A stretch of DNA of 64,000 nucleotides from an uncultured Clostridia bacterium (GTDB lineage: Bacteria; Bacillota; Clostridia; Christensenellales; Borkfalkiaceae): positions 244,706-308,705 of the forward strand of contig CALVLH010000001.1 in NCBI GenBank assembly GCA_944336975.1, written 5' to 3'. Both the position numbers and the translations under genes were made by a program. The stretch's first letter is position 1. The number at the start of each line of letters is the position of its first letter. The notes under the pieces are model-generated. The model had not been told where the DNA came from. It was given only the letters and a program-made list of their open reading frames with translations, and did not search any database. Positions 33,612-42,324 of this stretch are shown here, in pieces.

Positions 33612-33920
33612 ATGGCTTTATTTCACGTTACCGAAAACAATTTCAAAAAAGAAGTGCTCGAATCCGATCAACCCGTCCTGCTCGATTTCTGGGCGGAGTG
33701 GTGTATGCCCTGCCGCATGATGGGGCAGATCCTCGAAGAGACGGCAAAGGAACATCCCGAACTTAAAATCGGGAAAGTCAACGTCGACGAGGAGCGCGCG
33801 CTTGCGGAACAGTTCCGCGTGATGAGCATTCCCACGCTCGTCGTCATGGAAAAAGGGAAGGTGCGTTCGGCGGTCGTCGGGGTGCGCCCCAAAGAGCAGA
33901 TCGTCGCGATGCTGAAATGA
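33612..33920 (+). CDS. trxA: Thioredoxin
   Basis: A 102-residue thioredoxin with the fold's usual landmarks: FWAEWCMPCRMM active site (Cys31, Cys34), buried Asp25, cis-Pro in MSIPTLVVME and GVRPKEQI near the end. The active site is WCMPC instead of the common WCGPC, which may change the redox potential. It reduces protein disulfides in the cytoplasm. A single-gene transcript ends in a strong terminator. Confidence 0.95.
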   Translation: MALFHVTENNFKKEVLESDQPVLLDFWAEWCMPCRMMGQILEETAKEHPELKIGKVNVDEERALAEQFRVMSIPTLVVMEKGKVRSAVVGVRPKEQIVAMLK

Positions 33921-33930
33921 AAGGGAACGG

Positions 33931-33966
33931 AAAAACGCGCCTCGGTTGATTGAGGCGCGTTTTTTG
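33931..33966 (+). terminator. Terminator of the thioredoxin gene
   Basis: A 13-bp stem (33931-33943 with 33952-33965) ends in a T-run. Confidence 0.9.
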
Positions 33967-34017
33967 CGGGTATAAATAAGAAAATAAACAAATGCGCCCG
34001 AGGCGCAGAGGTTGATT

Positions 34018-34626
34018 TTGAAAGTAAAAGAATTTTTCGGGCGCGTCCGCTGGGGGACGTTCGTCTCGTCTCTTCTGACGATCATCGTCGGGATCCTGCT
34101 TGTCGCGCTTCCCGAAAGCTCGTCGCGCATCCTGTGCGTGATTGTGGGGGTACTTTTCCTGCTGAGCGGGATTTTCGGCATCGCGGGGTATTTCGTGCGG
34201 CGTATTTCGGATATGTCCGATTTCGTGCTGGGATTCGTTCAGATCGCGTTGGCACTGTGGCTGTTCATCGCGCCCGGTTCCGCGCTGAAAGTGCTCATGG
34301 TCGTGTTCGGCGTGCTCCTTCTGCTCCGCTCTTTTGCGGGAGCAGGGCACGCGATGGAGAGCTATCGGCATAACGCAAAGTATTGGTGGACGGGGCTCAT
34401 CGTATCCCTGCTCACGCTCGTGCTTGCGATAATCGTGCTCTGCAACCCATTCGAGACACTCCGCGTGCTCATGATCGTCGCGGGGATCGCCTTCATCTAT
34501 GACGGCGCGGCGGATATGTTCGTCATGTTCCGCACGGCGAACGAGATGAAGCATTCCGAGCAAAAGAGCAGGCTGGACGGAATGACGGAGATCGAAGAGG
34601 ATCCCGACGTCGGCGAGGACAAATAA
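34018..34626 (+). CDS. HdeD-like (DUF308) membrane protein
   Basis: A polytopic protein of about 202 residues with six membrane helices arranged as DUF308 repeats (TIIVGILLVALPESSS, FGVLLLLRSFAGAGHAM). The HdeD family is linked to acid resistance in enterobacteria; here the function is unknown. The start is a TTG: the one at 34018 has AGAGG at a good distance, while a TTG two codons upstream (34012) is possible. The C-terminus is charged and cytoplasmic. Confidence 0.8.
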   Translation: MKVKEFFGRVRWGTFVSSLLTIIVGILLVALPESSSRILCVIVGVLFLLSGIFGIAGYFVRRISDMSDFVLGFVQIALALWLFIAPGSALKVLMVVFGVLLLLRSFAGAGHAMESYRHNAKYWWTGLIVSLLTLVLAIIVLCNPFETLRVLMIVAGIAFIYDGAADMFVMFRTANEMKHSEQKSRLDGMTEIEEDPDVGEDK

Positions 34627-34636
34627 ATGCAGAAGA

Positions 34637-34665
34637 CAGGGACGGCGCGTGCGCGCCGCCCCTGC
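34637..34665. terminator. Hairpin between convergent genes
   Basis: CAGGG-ACGGCGCG / CGCGCCG-CCCCTG forms a stem with a small bulge between the DUF308 and amidase genes. It could end both transcripts. Confidence 0.5.
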
Positions 34666-34672
34666 TTTGCGC

Positions 34673-35155
34673 TCAGCGCCTTGCGCCGAGGATGTGAAGC
34701 CCGCGTATGCGGGCGAAGGAATAGGAAGAGAGAGGGCGCGCATAGGCGTCGTAGCTGTGCGCGGCGACGAGAATGTCCTTTCCGCGGAATCCCACGACGA
34801 CGGGCGTATGGTAAAAATCCCCCGTTTCGCGTCCGAGCTGTACGAGATCTCCGATCTCCAGCTCCCAGAGCGGCGCTTCTTTCGCGAAAGGGCCTGCGCC
34901 TTCGTTCTGCGTGAGAAAGCGGTAGAGATATTCCACGCCCGTCCACGAAGCGGTGCGGTCGTCCGCGGAGCGGTAAAACCAGCCCGTCACGGGCGTGAAG
35001 TTCATCACGCCGCTGCCCGCATAGACGCATTGTGAGGCGAAATTGGTGCAGTCCCCTCCGATGAGGTCGAAATTGTAATAATCGGGATTGCGCCCGAACG
35101 CCCAGCGTTTGGCATAAAGGACCGCGGCTTCGCGGTCATAACGTATAAGTTCCAT
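34673..35155 (-). CDS. Putative amidase-domain protein (amidase_6-like)
   Basis: A 160-residue protein resembling the 'putative amidase domain' often found at the C-terminus of Gram-positive wall proteins: DCTNFASQC carries the presumed catalytic Cys, followed by HTPVVVGFRG with the His and AAHSYDAYARPL near the end. Here the domain stands alone without signal peptide. It begins at the ATG at 35155 (MELIRYDREAAV), with only a weak ribosome binding site. Peptidoglycan or peptide amide hydrolysis is inferred. Confidence 0.75.
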   Translation of the reverse strand: MELIRYDREAAVLYAKRWAFGRNPDYYNFDLIGGDCTNFASQCVYAGSGVMNFTPVTGWFYRSADDRTASWTGVEYLYRFLTQNEGAGPFAKEAPLWELEIGDLVQLGRETGDFYHTPVVVGFRGKDILVAAHSYDAYARPLSSYSFARIRGLHILGARR

Positions 35156-35168
35156 AATCCATCGTATG

Positions 35169-35200
35169 AAAAAAACGCGCGCGGTGGTTCCGCGCGCGCC
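35169..35200 (-). terminator. Terminator of the AraC-type regulator gene
   Basis: On the minus strand a 9-bp GC stem (35198-35190 with 35184-35176) is followed by a run of seven T. Confidence 0.85.
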
Positions 35201-35201
35201 G

Positions 35202-36089
35202 TCAGGCGTCTTTCTGTTCCTGTTGCGACGATTCGATGAGTTCGCAGTCGAAGAGGGTGGGATTGAATTTTTCTTCGCTCGGATAGGAAAATTTTTCGTC
35301 GAGCGTGAACCCTTCGGGCAGGCGGGAGGGGGAGAATCCCGTCGCCTCTTTGAAGATGCGGTTAAAATTCCGCACGGTCGCAAAGCCGCATCGGTCGGCG
35401 AGCTCGGTGACGGAAAGGTCTCCGCCTTCGCGGAGAAGCCGCACGGCGTTGTCGGCGCGCACGAAATTGAGATACTGCGAAAAGGTAAATCCCGTGATCT
35501 TTTTGAAATAGCGGGAAAAATAGGCGGGGCTCATCCCCATGAAGGCAACGGCGTCCTCGAAGGTATAGTAGCGGTAATTTTTCCCCATCTCTTCGAGCAG
35601 GCTTTTGAAGATCTGAACGGTCTTGTCGGGGGATTTCTTCACGAGCAGTTCGCCGCGGAAGATATCGATGAGCAGTTTTCCGAGCACAAAGGACGCTTCC
35701 GCGCCGAAATAGGGCTTGCGCTCGGTGAGGATGCGCCGCAGTTCGCGATAGGTCTCCGCAATGGGATAGGCGCCGTAAAGGATAGGATCCGCGAGCTGAT
35801 ATTCTCCCGCAAAGGATTGCAGGATATTATAATTGAAGATGATGACGATGAGGACGGTGTTCGGTTCCTGCGCCTGCATATAGTGCACCTGTCCGCTGTC
35901 GACGAACAGCCCGTGTCCCGCGGTGAGCGTATGTTTTTTCCTCTCGCAGAATACGTCCAGGCGTCCTTTTTCGAGGAAAAGCAGTTCGCAATCGAAGTGC
36001 CAGTGCAGCAGATTGTGCGAATTGCGGTATTTTCCCACCCACACGCGGCTCTCGTCCGAATAGTTCCATATCTCCTGTTTCGCGATCAT
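35202..36089 (-). CDS. AraC family transcriptional regulator with cupin sensor domain
   Basis: A 295-residue regulator: an N-terminal cupin (about 1-120; HWHFDCELLFLEKGRLDVFC) that would bind a sugar, and a C-terminal double helix-turn-helix (about 165-265; FEDAVAFMGMSPAYFSRYFK and the second helix-turn-helix ending in GFATVRNFNRIFKEATGFSP). It is divergent from galT-galK-galE, 322 bases away, and is the likely activator of that operon. The inducing sugar is unknown. Confidence 0.9.
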   Translation of the reverse strand: MIAKQEIWNYSDESRVWVGKYRNSHNLLHWHFDCELLFLEKGRLDVFCERKKHTLTAGHGLFVDSGQVHYMQAQEPNTVLIVIIFNYNILQSFAGEYQLADPILYGAYPIAETYRELRRILTERKPYFGAEASFVLGKLLIDIFRGELLVKKSPDKTVQIFKSLLEEMGKNYRYYTFEDAVAFMGMSPAYFSRYFKKITGFTFSQYLNFVRADNAVRLLREGGDLSVTELADRCGFATVRNFNRIFKEATGFSPSRLPEGFTLDEKFSYPSEEKFNPTLFDCELIESSQQEQKDA

Positions 36090-36111
36090 TTTCTTGCCTC
36101 CCGTTTAGTTT

Positions 36112-36140
36112 ATTATAAACGGAACTATTTTAGCTGTCAA
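36112..36140 (-). promoter_or_regulatory. Promoter of the AraC-type regulator gene
   Basis: On the minus strand TTGACA (36140-36135), 17 bases, TATAAT (36117-36112), with GGGAGG before the ATG. Confidence 0.85.
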
Positions 36141-36183
36141 GTTATTTATGTCAATAAATGTCCGAAACGTGACAATCGTCTGC

Positions 36184-36315
36184 TTGCAAATCGGCGGGGA
36201 AAAAGGTATACTGTTATCAGATGAAACGCAAGGGAACGTATCAAGGATATCGCCTGAGGGTTCTCGGACGTTCCAAAATCATCCATTGCATTTTCTTTAC
36301 TCCCCCTATTATAAT
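36184..36315 (+). promoter_or_regulatory. Two tandem promoters and an inverted repeat before galT
   Basis: Promoter 1 is TTGCAA (36184-36189)-17-TATACT (36207-36212); promoter 2 is TTGCAT (36286-36291)-18-TATAAT (36310-36315). Between them GGAACGT (about 36233) and ACGTTCC (about 36268) form an inverted repeat, a candidate operator for the divergent AraC protein. Weak -35 boxes suit an activated promoter. Confidence 0.6.
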
Positions 36316-36411
36316 ATGGCAAGAAGGCGGTACAAGTTATCGTCTTTTTGTCTTGTCAAGGGGATTTCAGGGGCGGTGAAGGGGAAAAAGTCGTATTTCG
36401 GAGGGGAAAAC

Positions 36412-37884
36412 ATGGATCGTATCAGTGCCGCCGTCGATCGTTTGGTCGCATACGCGGAAGAAAATCTCGGACTTGACGCGCGCAACGCCGTCTATGCGCG
36501 CAACGCCGTACTCGACGCCGTGGGCGCGGAAACGTATGCAAAAGAAGAAGGCGCGGTTTACGGCGGCGAGAGCGGTGCGCAATTGCTGTCCGAATTGACG
36601 CAGGCGTGCGTGCAGGAAGGATTGTTCACGGCGCAGGAAGCGGAGGGGATCGCCGACAGAGCTGCGGCGGCGCTCATGCTTTCGCCCAAGGAAGTGGAAG
36701 AGGAGTTTTTCCGCCGCGCGGCGCGCTCTTCGGCGGAGGCGACCGATTGGTTTTACCGTTATTGCGTTGCCTGCGACTATGTCAAGAAGGAGAAACTGGA
36801 TAAAAATCCGAGATTCACGGCGAAAAACGGACTCATCGTCACCATCAACAAGGCGAAGCCGGAATTCCGCGATCCGAAAAAGGCGGCGAGCGGCAACAGT
36901 ACCAAGGGCGGTTATCCCAAATGCACCATTTGCCGCGAAAACGAGGGATTCGGAGGCAGACAGAAGCGTACGCTTCGCACCGTGGGGCTTAAACTCGGCG
37001 GACAGGACTGGTTTTGGCAATATTCCCCTTACGGGTATTTTTATCAGCACGGCATTGCGGTCAACTGCGAGCATACGCCCATGCACGTGGATAAAAGCAC
37101 CTTTTACCGCCTGATGGATTTCGTCGATCTTTTCCCGCATTATTTTATCGGATGCAACGCGGCCCTGCCGCTCATCGGCGGGAGCGTGCTCGCGCACGAT
37201 CACTATCAGGGCGGCGGCGAAACGCTTCCTTTGCAGACGGCGAAGATCGCGATCGGGTTGAAGCATGAGAAATATCCCGACGTGGAGATCGGCGTGTGCG
37301 ACTGGTTCGGCACGGCGCTCCGCGTGACGGGCGTCGATCGCGACTGCGTCGCGGCGGTGTGCGACATCATCCGCAAAGGGTGGACGGAATACGGCGACCG
37401 CGAGCGCGGCATCATCCCTTACGACGCAAACGGCGTGCACAGCGCGATCAGTCCGACGGTCGTCAAGACGGCGCGCGGGTACGAGATGACCATCATCCTG
37501 CGCAACAACATCACCTCCGAACAGTATCCCGACGGTGTATTCCATGCGCATCCGGAATTTCATGTCATCAAAAAGGAATCCATCGGGCTGATCGAGGCGC
37601 AGGGGCTGTTCATTCTGCCAGGCAGGCTGGAAGAACAGCTCAGGCAGGTGGAGGAATGCATCGCGGCGGATCGTACGCTTCCCAAGGAACTTTCCGATTT
37701 TTCCATGGTCTACGAAGAGACGCGGGCGCTCTGTCCCGCGCGTCCGAGCGCGGAGCAGGTGTCTCAGGCGATGAAAGAGGAGCTCGGAAGCGTATGCGAG
37801 CGCATCCTCAAAAATACGGCTGTCTTCAAAACATACCGCGAAACGGCGGAATTTATGAAAGGATTGGGGTTTGAAAATGTTTGA
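36412..37884 (+). CDS. galT: Galactose-1-phosphate uridylyltransferase, type 2
   Basis: A 490-residue enzyme of the Gram-positive (type 2) GalT group. Family sequence includes YPKCTICRENEGFGGRQKRT, HYFIGCNAALPLIGGSVLAH, AHDHYQGGGE and the late MTIILRNNITSEQYPDGVFH region. It exchanges UMP between UDP-glucose and galactose-1-phosphate in the Leloir pathway. GGAGGGG stands 6 bases before the ATG. The galK gene overlaps its end by 8 bases. Confidence 0.95.
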   Translation: MDRISAAVDRLVAYAEENLGLDARNAVYARNAVLDAVGAETYAKEEGAVYGGESGAQLLSELTQACVQEGLFTAQEAEGIADRAAAALMLSPKEVEEEFFRRAARSSAEATDWFYRYCVACDYVKKEKLDKNPRFTAKNGLIVTINKAKPEFRDPKKAASGNSTKGGYPKCTICRENEGFGGRQKRTLRTVGLKLGGQDWFWQYSPYGYFYQHGIAVNCEHTPMHVDKSTFYRLMDFVDLFPHYFIGCNAALPLIGGSVLAHDHYQGGGETLPLQTAKIAIGLKHEKYPDVEIGVCDWFGTALRVTGVDRDCVAAVCDIIRKGWTEYGDRERGIIPYDANGVHSAISPTVVKTARGYEMTIILRNNITSEQYPDGVFHAHPEFHVIKKESIGLIEAQGLFILPGRLEEQLRQVEECIAADRTLPKELSDFSMVYEETRALCPARPSAEQVSQAMKEELGSVCERILKNTAVFKTYRETAEFMKGLGFENV

Positions 37885-39010
37885 CGAAAAAGATTACGAA
37901 TACGTCGTGACGGCGGCGGGACGGGTGAACATCATCGGCGAGCACGTCGATTATTGCGGCGGAAAGGTCTTCCCCGCGGCGCTTTCCCTGCGCAATGCGG
38001 TCTATGTGCGCAGGAACGGCACCGACCGCATCAACATCTCCTTCACCGATATTCCCGACCGCGTGTCGCTGTCCGTCGACGATCTGGAAGCGGGCAGGTC
38101 TCTCAAATACGGCAATTATCAGGCGGGAAGCGCGCTCATGTGGAAGAACGCGGGGCATAAGCTCGTCGGTTGCGATATGGTGCAGGATTGCACCGTTCCG
38201 TTCGGGAGCGGGCTGTCGTCGTCGGCGGCGATCGAGGTCTCCACGATCGCGGCGCTCGCGGTCATCGCGGGAGAGAAATTCGATCCCGTCGAAGTCGCTC
38301 TGCTCGCGCAAAAGGCGGAACGGGAATTTGCGGGCGTGAATTGCGGCATCATGGATCAGTATGCCTCCGCCTGCGGGAAGAAAGACTGCGCCATCCTTCT
38401 CGATTGCAAGACGTTGGAGCGGGAGTATGTCCCGCTGGAACTGGGCGAATATACGCTCGTCATCGCCGATTGCAAAAAGCCGCACAGCCTGGTCGAGAGC
38501 AAATACAATGAGCGCCGCGCGCAGACGGAGGAAGCGCTGAGTCTGCTCGCTCCCGTGACGGGCGCGTCCTGTCTTGCCGAGATCGCTCCCGCGCAATTGG
38601 AAGCGCACAAGGGGCTGTTGTCCGAGGTCGTATATCGCCGCGCAAAGCACGTCGCGGAGGAATGTGAGCGCGTTCACCTCGCGGCGGATGCGATGAAGAG
38701 AGGGGATATTATCGGGCTCGGAAAACTGCTCAGCGCTTCGCATGCGTCTCTGCGCGATCTGTATGAAGTGACGGGCAAGGAGCTCGACGCGCTCGCTTCG
38801 GCGGCGCAGGCGCATCCCGCCTGCCTCGGGTCGCGCATGACGGGGGCGGGCTTCGGCGGCTGTACCGTGTCCATCGTCCGCGCGGACGCCGCGGAGGATT
38901 TCCGCCGCACGGTGGGCGAGGCATACGAGCGGGCGACGGGGTACCGCGCGCAGTTTTACGATGCTTCCGTCGCGGACGGAATTACGGTTGCAAAAATCGG
39001 AAAAGAATGA
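37877..39010 (+). CDS. galK: Galactokinase
   Basis: A 377-residue GHMP kinase: galactose-binding signature near the start (GRVNIIGEHVDYCGG), ATP-binding PFGSGLSSSAA motif and late GAGFGGC motif. It phosphorylates galactose at C1. The ATG at 37877 is inside the end of galT; a TTG at 37871 is an alternative start. It is followed by galE after 27 bases. Confidence 0.95.
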   Translation: MFDEKDYEYVVTAAGRVNIIGEHVDYCGGKVFPAALSLRNAVYVRRNGTDRINISFTDIPDRVSLSVDDLEAGRSLKYGNYQAGSALMWKNAGHKLVGCDMVQDCTVPFGSGLSSSAAIEVSTIAALAVIAGEKFDPVEVALLAQKAEREFAGVNCGIMDQYASACGKKDCAILLDCKTLEREYVPLELGEYTLVIADCKKPHSLVESKYNERRAQTEEALSLLAPVTGASCLAEIAPAQLEAHKGLLSEVVYRRAKHVAEECERVHLAADAMKRGDIIGLGKLLSASHASLRDLYEVTGKELDALASAAQAHPACLGSRMTGAGFGGCTVSIVRADAAEDFRRTVGEAYERATGYRAQFYDASVADGITVAKIGKE

Positions 39011-39037
39011 TAGAATAGACAGAAAAGGGAGGGTATT

Positions 39038-40051
39038 ATGAAAATTCTGGTTACGGGCGGCGCGGGCTATATCGGTTCGCATACTTGCGTGGAGTTGTTG
39101 CAGAGCGGGCACGAGGTCGTCGTCGTCGATAATTTCGACAATTCCTCGCCCGAGAGCATCAGGCGGGTGGAAAAGATCACGGGAAAGAAGATCGCCCTGT
39201 ACGAAGCGGACATCCGCGATCGGGCGGCGATGGAAAAGATTTTTTCCGAACACAAGATCGACTGCGTCATCCATTTCGCAGGGCTGAAAGCGGTCGGGGA
39301 ATCCTGCCGCAAACCCATCGAATATTACGACAATAACCTCTACGGCACGCTCGTGCTCCTGGAAACCATGAAGGCGCACGGCTGCAAGAGCATCGTGTTT
39401 TCCTCGTCGGCGACCGTATACGGCACGCCCGAACGTCTGCCGCTCGATGAGACGTGCAGGACGGGCGGGACGACCAATCCGTACGGCACGAGCAAGCTCT
39501 TTCAGGAGCAGATCCTGCGCGACGTGTACGCTTCGGACGCGGAATGGCAGATCGTCCTGCTCCGCTACTTCAATCCCGTCGGCGCGCACGAAAGCGGGCT
39601 GATCGGCGAGGATCCGCAGGGCATCCCCAACAATCTTACGCCCTATATCGCCAAGGTCGCGGTGGGCGAACTCAAAGAGATCGGCGTATTCGGGAACGAT
39701 TATCCCACGCCCGACGGCACGGGCGTCCGCGACTATATCCACGTCGTTGATCTTGCCAAAGGTCACGTCGCGGCGATCGAAAAGATCTCCGCTCCCGGCG
39801 TATATACCTACAACCTGGGAACGGGCAAGGGATACAGCGTGCTCGACGTCATCCACGCGTTTGAAAAAGCGTGCGGAAAGAAATTGCCCTATTCCATCAA
39901 GCCCCGCAGGGACGGCGACGTGGCGGCGTGCTACTCGAATGCCGAAAAGGCAAAAAGGGAACTCGGCTGGGAAGCGAAGCTCGGTATCGACGAGATGTGC
40001 GCATCTTTGTGGAAATGGCAGTCAATGAATCCGAAGGGGTATCAATCGTAA
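39038..40051 (+). CDS. galE: UDP-glucose 4-epimerase
   Basis: A 337-residue extended short-chain dehydrogenase: NAD-binding GGAGYIGSH at the start, the catalytic Ser/Thr in FSSSATVYG and Tyr-Lys in NPYGTSKL, and [19 protein letters not shown] typical of GalE. It interconverts UDP-galactose and UDP-glucose and finishes the Leloir pathway. AGGGAGG precedes the ATG. It is the last gene of the operon. Confidence 0.97.
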   Translation: MKILVTGGAGYIGSHTCVELLQSGHEVVVVDNFDNSSPESIRRVEKITGKKIALYEADIRDRAAMEKIFSEHKIDCVIHFAGLKAVGESCRKPIEYYDNNLYGTLVLLETMKAHGCKSIVFSSSATVYGTPERLPLDETCRTGGTTNPYGTSKLFQEQILRDVYASDAEWQIVLLRYFNPVGAHESGLIGEDPQGIPNNLTPYIAKVAVGELKEIGVFGNDYPTPDGTGVRDYIHVVDLAKGHVAAIEKISAPGVYTYNLGTGKGYSVLDVIHAFEKACGKKLPYSIKPRRDGDVAACYSNAEKAKRELGWEAKLGIDEMCASLWKWQSMNPKGYQS

Positions 40052-40053
40052 AG

Positions 40054-40089
40054 AAAACGGGCGGTCGGCGCAAGCCGACCGCCCGTTTT
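40054..40089 (+). terminator. Terminator of the gal operon
   Basis: A perfect 16-bp stem (40054-40069 with 40074-40089, GCAA loop) ends in TTTT. Confidence 0.9.
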
Positions 40090-40111
40090 CGTTCAAAATC
40101 ATTTTAGCCTA

Positions 40112-40140
40112 TTGACAAAAGGGAAAACAGGGGGTAGAAT
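40112..40140 (+). promoter_or_regulatory. Promoter of the two-gene membrane protein operon
   Basis: TTGACA (40112-40117), 17 bases, TAGAAT (40135-40140). Confidence 0.8.
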
Positions 40141-40161
40141 GTAGGCAAGAGGTGAAAGGAT

Positions 40162-40641
40162 ATGGAACGCTATCTTTATCGACAGGGGCTGATCGATCGC
40201 GGAGGAGTCACATTGCGGAAGCTGTGCTGGCTGTGCGCGGCGATCAGTATGTTATCGTTGGTCGGTTGGGCGATGTCTCTGTTGTGGATGTTTTTTGTCG
40301 TGTTCATGACCTTGATGCTGATCGCAGTCACGTTTGCCACGCTCGGACTCTTGTTGCTTCGGGAGGATTTCCGCGCTCTGTTCACGGGGTTGGGCGAGAC
40401 TTCTCCCTCCGACGTTCTGCTGCCGCTTTACCAGTGGCTTTCGGTCGCATTGCCCGTTTGTTGCGCGCTAGCCGTGACGTTCGGGCTGACGTCGGTCATC
40501 CTTGCGATCGTGCGCCGAAATCGGAAAAGCCCCGTCGGGACGATCGTCAGCGTGGCATTTGCGCTGTTGTTCATTCTGCTTTCGGTATGGGTATTCTATT
40601 CCTATCCCGAATTCGGGCTGGGGGCAGGAGGCGCCGTATGA
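40162..40641 (+). CDS. Uncharacterised four-helix membrane protein
   Basis: A 159-residue protein with four predicted membrane helices (about 20-40, 42-65, 88-112, 125-148) and short loops. No motif recognised. Its stop codon overlaps the start of the next gene by 4 bases, so the two products are likely made in equal amounts and may form one complex. Confidence 0.7.
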   Translation: MERYLYRQGLIDRGGVTLRKLCWLCAAISMLSLVGWAMSLLWMFFVVFMTLMLIAVTFATLGLLLLREDFRALFTGLGETSPSDVLLPLYQWLSVALPVCCALAVTFGLTSVILAIVRRNRKSPVGTIVSVAFALLFILLSVWVFYSYPEFGLGAGGAV

Positions 40642-41144
40642 AACTGAATGTTCAATTTAAAAAAGACTTTGAATTTTTCCAGGACGGAAAACCCGTCGAA
40701 ATGAAGCGGGAAGGCGACGTTCATGTCGCGGATCTGCGGGAAGATGAGAACGGGGAGGTTCGCTTTACCGTTCTTCGCCGCTCGGAATTTTCTTCGCCGC
40801 TTTGGTTCGTGTGGTGCCTGTTCTTCTGGATCGTCGGCATATTCGGCATTTTTACCAAGGGATATTCCCGCTCCACGGCGCGCGTCACGGCGAACATCAA
40901 AGTGCCGCAGGGGCACGCGGATACGCTCTTTTTGAAGATGTCCGCGCTTCCCGACCGCGGAAGGGAAAAAGGCGTCGCGGCGTTCTCGGTCGGCAAGGAT
41001 GAGTGCATCGTCTGCGATGATTGGTGTTTCAATGAGGACCGCGTCGCGGCACGCCGCAGGCTCTTTTATACGTTGGTGTTCGGCGTCGTCCTGCGCATCT
41101 CGGGGATCGTGCTGGTCGCATGGGCGATCGGCTCCTCGATCTGA
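40638..41144 (+). CDS. Uncharacterised membrane protein with cytoplasmic beta domain
   Basis: A 168-residue protein: a polar N-terminal part (about 1-50), one hydrophobic segment (about 54-75), a polar middle (about 80-140) and a C-terminal membrane helix (about 145-166). A DECIVCDDWCF stretch carries three Cys/Trp-flanked residues of unknown role. No family recognised. Partner of the overlapping upstream gene. Confidence 0.65.
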   Translation: MKLNVQFKKDFEFFQDGKPVEMKREGDVHVADLREDENGEVRFTVLRRSEFSSPLWFVWCLFFWIVGIFGIFTKGYSRSTARVTANIKVPQGHADTLFLKMSALPDRGREKGVAAFSVGKDECIVCDDWCFNEDRVAARRRLFYTLVFGVVLRISGIVLVAWAIGSSI

Positions 41145-41169
41145 GCCGATATTCGGGTGAACGATGAAA

Positions 41170-41195
41170 GGGGCGGGATCGTTCGATCCCGCCCC
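41170..41195. terminator. Bidirectional hairpin between convergent genes
   Basis: A perfect 12-bp stem (41170-41181 with 41184-41195) with a 2-base loop, followed by GTTTGATT. Confidence 0.75.
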
Positions 41196-41219
41196 GTTTG
41201 ATTGAAATTGGAATAGCCT

Positions 41220-41945
41220 TTATGCGTTTGTCGTTTCCGTATATTCCGGATAGAGGTCAATATCCATGAGCTGAACGTTGTTTTCATCCATAAGGGTATA
41301 ATAGAAAATGGTGTTGACGGCTGTCTGTTCCGTCTGCTCCATCGTGAAGGAATCAAAGAGGAGGGCGTGCATCGCCACATTCTTGTTTCCCGTTCGGCAC
41401 AGTCCTAATTGGATCTCGGTGCCGTTTTCGCCCTCTCTGCCGAACTGGATCCCTTTGAATTTCTCGGGCTCGACCGTGCCGCCGTTTTGCAGCTTGACCG
41501 TCTGCGATTTGCCGTTGGGGTAGACGATCTCTACGTCGACCTCGTCGGCTTCGGCTCCGATCTTGAATTTGAATCCGTCAACGCACTCGAAGGCATTTTG
41601 CGACGCTTTGTCCATGAACGCGATGAACGCGTCTACGCTCTTCGTCGCCTCGTCGGTCAGTTCGATGGGGAAATACTGGTTCGCACGGAAGGATTCTTTC
41701 GTGAGCTCCCAATCGACCTGATCGAAGTATTTTTCCAACACCTCGCGCCTTGACTTTTTAAGATCGTCAAGGTCGTTGTACGTCACGCCGTGCATTTCGT
41801 CCCAATATATGGGCATCGCTTTGCCGGTATATTCGTAGGTCTTGTTGTACATGGGGTCCGGATTGAAGCCGCTGCACGCGGTAAAACAGATAAGCTGTAC
41901 AAAGAGGAAAGCGGCTAAAAATATCGCCATGCCTAGTTTTTTCAT
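41220..41945 (-). CDS. Lipoprotein of unknown function
   Basis: A 241-residue lipoprotein with a clear signal (lipobox FTAC, Cys24). The mature part is acidic, mixed helix and strand (KVKLQNGG-type beta segment near residue 150) with no recognisable enzyme motif. It has its own promoter and terminator. I do not recognise the family. Confidence 0.75.
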   Translation of the reverse strand: MKKLGMAIFLAAFLFVQLICFTACSGFNPDPMYNKTYEYTGKAMPIYWDEMHGVTYNDLDDLKKSRREVLEKYFDQVDWELTKESFRANQYFPIELTDEATKSVDAFIAFMDKASQNAFECVDGFKFKIGAEADEVDVEIVYPNGKSQTVKLQNGGTVEPEKFKGIQFGREGENGTEIQLGLCRTGNKNVAMHALLFDSFTMEQTEQTAVNTIFYYTLMDENNVQLMDIDLYPEYTETTNA

Positions 41946-41972
41946 CGTATTCTCTCCCTAAACTTTTTATCC

Positions 41973-42001
41973 ATTGTAACATAGCGGGGGCGGTTTGTCA
42001 A
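41973..42001 (-). promoter_or_regulatory. Promoter of the lipoprotein gene
   Basis: On the minus strand TTGACA (42001-41996), 17 bases, TACAAT (41978-41973). Confidence 0.85.
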
Positions 42002-42118
42002 TATGGGAAACAATGATTTAACGGACGGCATTCTCTGATAGGACGCAAGAGGGGCGCGAACGGGCGATGATCGGGCTGAGGGAGACGTTCTGCGGCGCCG
42101 CGGAAGAGATTCGCGGCA

Positions 42119-42145
42119 TGAAAAAAGGACGCTTTTTGCGTCCTT
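42119..42145 (-). terminator. Terminator of tRNA-Arg
   Basis: On the minus strand AAGGACGC pairs with GCGTCCTT around a 5-base loop and ends in TTTTTT. The stretch 42002-42118 holds nothing I recognise. Confidence 0.85.
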
Positions 42146-42154
42146 CTCAACATT

Positions 42155-42231
42155 TGGTGCACCGTAAGAGATTCGAACTCCTGGCCTTCGGTTCCGTAGA
42201 CCGACGCTATATCCAGCTTAGCTAACGGTGC
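42155..42231 (-). tRNA. tRNA-Arg (anticodon ACG)
   Basis: A 77-base cloverleaf with acceptor stem GCACCGT/ACGGTGC, anticodon loop CTACGGA giving ACG, GTTCGAATC T-loop region and encoded CCA. ACG (inosine-modified) reads CGU/CGC/CGA arginine codons. Confidence 0.95.
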
Positions 42232-42251
42232 GTTTTTTCAAATGCTCAATC

Positions 42252-42280
42252 ATTATAGCCGTTTCCGCCGCTTTTGTCAA
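42252..42280 (-). promoter_or_regulatory. Consensus promoter of tRNA-Arg
   Basis: On the minus strand TTGACA (42280-42275), 17 bases, TATAAT (42257-42252). Confidence 0.9.
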
Positions 42281-42324
42281 CAGATTTTGCGCCCGAAAAC
42301 TCACTTCCCGAAAAAATTTCCGAA

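Noticed and set aside
36221-36379. Small open frame of about 52 codons before galT
   Set aside because: It has no ribosome binding site, overlaps the second galT promoter, and its composition is not protein-like.
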